NCBI RefSeq assembly: GCF_000730425.1
Contig: NZ_CP008896.1
Span: forward strand, 4,030,001-4,094,000
Direction of reading: 5' to 3'
Source: Pseudomonas fluorescens
Lineage (GTDB): Bacteria > Pseudomonadota > Gammaproteobacteria > Pseudomonadales > Pseudomonadaceae
Length of the DNA: 64,000 bases
Below, in pieces: positions 63,451 to 64,000 of this stretch. The first letter of the stretch is position 1, and each line of letters opens with the position of its first letter. The position numbers and the translations under genes were made by a program. Below the pieces are notes generated by a model, which did no database searches, was not told where the DNA came from, and worked only from the letters and a program-made list of their open reading frames with translations.

Positions 63451-64000
63451 ATGGCCGTACCAGACGATCCACCCAGCGACGAATCGCTGCTGGCCCGCTA
63501 CCGCACTGGCGACGCTGGTGCGTTCGAGACCTTGTACGCCCGGCACCGCCAGGGCCTCTACCGGTTTCTCGTGGGCCTTTGCAACAAAGCCGAACTGGCC
63601 GAGGAGATCTACCAGGACACCTGGCTCAGCCTGATCCGCAGCACCACCCAGCCACAGGGTCGGGCGAGTTTTCGTACCTGGTTGTTCCAGATTGCCCGCA
63701 ACCGCCTGATCGATCATTGGCGCAAGCACGGCATCCACAACCCGCTGCACGACAGCTACGACGAACAGGTGCACGCCCAACCCGACGACAGTGCCGGCCC
63801 CGAACGGCAACTGAGCCTGAGCCGCGACCAGGGCCGTCTCGATGCCGCTTTGCAAGACCTGCCCGAAGACCAGCGCGAAGTGTTTATGCTGCGCCTGCAC
63901 GGTGACCTGGAACTGCCGCAAATCGCCGCCCTCACCGGCAGCCCACTGGAAACGGTAAAAAGCCGCTTGCGTTACGCCCAGCAGAAACTGCGTCGGCTGC
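63451..64000 (+). CDS. ECF sigma-70 factor, cut by the window end
   Basis: The frame from ATG 63451 (AAAGGAG 13 bp upstream) is open to the window end, 183 codons. Region 2 is seen around FETLYARHRQGLYRFLVGL, AEEIYQDTWLSLIRS and FRTWLFQIARNRLIDHWRK. Region 4 begins at LQDLPEDQREVFMLRLHGDL and LPQIAALTGSPLETVKSRLR. It reads as a full ECF factor lacking only its last residues. An anti-sigma gene probably follows outside the window. Its relation to the VWA lipoprotein upstream is positional only. Confidence 0.88.
   Translation, partial: MAVPDDPPSDESLLARYRTGDAGAFETLYARHRQGLYRFLVGLCNKAELAEEIYQDTWLSLIRSTTQPQGRASFRTWLFQIARNRLIDHWRKHGIHNPLHDSYDEQVHAQPDDSAGPERQLSLSRDQGRLDAALQDLPEDQREVFMLRLHGDLELPQIAALTGSPLETVKSRLRYAQQKLRRL

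Noticed and set aside
63420..63905. 161-codon frame at the right end
   Set aside because: Arg/Pro-rich shadow of the ECF sigma gene, which is open in another frame to the window end.
1..64000. tRNA, rRNA, CRISPR array, intact IS or prophage
   Set aside because: None was found by reading; the only mobile-type sequences are REP/REPIN elements and one possible transposon scar.

Overview
The window looks like chromosome of a fluorescent Pseudomonas (P. fluorescens group). It has high-GC coding sequence with matching codon use, a LapB/LapC pair, a pgaABCD operon, FecI/FecR iron signalling, many two-partner-secretion (TPS) genes, and intergenic REP/REPIN palindromes of the GTGGGAGCGGGCTTGCTCGC and GTAGGAGCCGGCTTGCCGGC types. 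No rRNA, tRNA, CRISPR array or intact insertion sequence was seen.

Layout. 1-3.7 kb: end of a probable outer-membrane factor, then lapB and lapC, the type I secretion system of the large adhesin LapA (lapA itself is not in the window). 3.8-8.5 kb: a TauD-type dioxygenase, an ABC importer (binding protein, ATPase, permease) and a LysR regulator, probably for a sulfonate-like sulfur source. 8.7-12.7 kb: an EmrB/EmrA/outer-membrane-factor drug efflux operon. 12.8-16.9 kb: Fur box, FecI-type sigma factor, FecR-type anti-sigma factor and a TonB-dependent siderophore receptor with a signalling domain. 17-19.8 kb, minus strand: a two-gene operon of secreted proteins (large helical-repeat protein and DUF3142). 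20-25.5 kb: a DUF2789 gene, then a MarR-controlled efflux operon (FUSC, DUF1656, HlyD, outer-membrane factor) with a visible promoter and operator. 25.6-28 kb: a small membrane protein and a YdgA/DUF945 protein. 28.2-34.5 kb: pgaABCD for poly-N-acetylglucosamine. 34.8-49.7 kb: TPS locus 1 (TpsB, a 3401-residue TpsA) followed by a tandem array of displaced toxin tips and immunity genes. 50.4-60.9 kb: TPS locus 2 (TpsB, a 2847-residue TpsA, a small membrane protein that is probably its immunity protein). 61-64 kb: a lipoprotein, a von Willebrand A lipoprotein and the start of an ECF sigma factor.

How it fits together. Much of the window concerns the cell surface and contact between cells: a LapA exporter, a PNAG matrix operon and two CdiB/CdiA-like systems. 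The two TPS loci are near-identical at their 5' ends and differ in their C-terminal toxin tips, as expected for contact-dependent inhibition systems that exchange tips.

The most interesting stretch is 46.27-49.66 kb. The toxin tip and membrane immunity gene of TPS locus 1 are followed by a tandem copy of the same module. In that copy the immunity gene is frameshifted in a T6 tract. Next come a second, unrelated toxin tip frameshifted in an A6 tract with an intact partner gene, and a third tip broken by two stop codons next to an intact Imm8-family gene. This is a module graveyard, or reservoir, in more AT-rich DNA. The compositional change begins inside the tpsA gene at about 45.06 kb.
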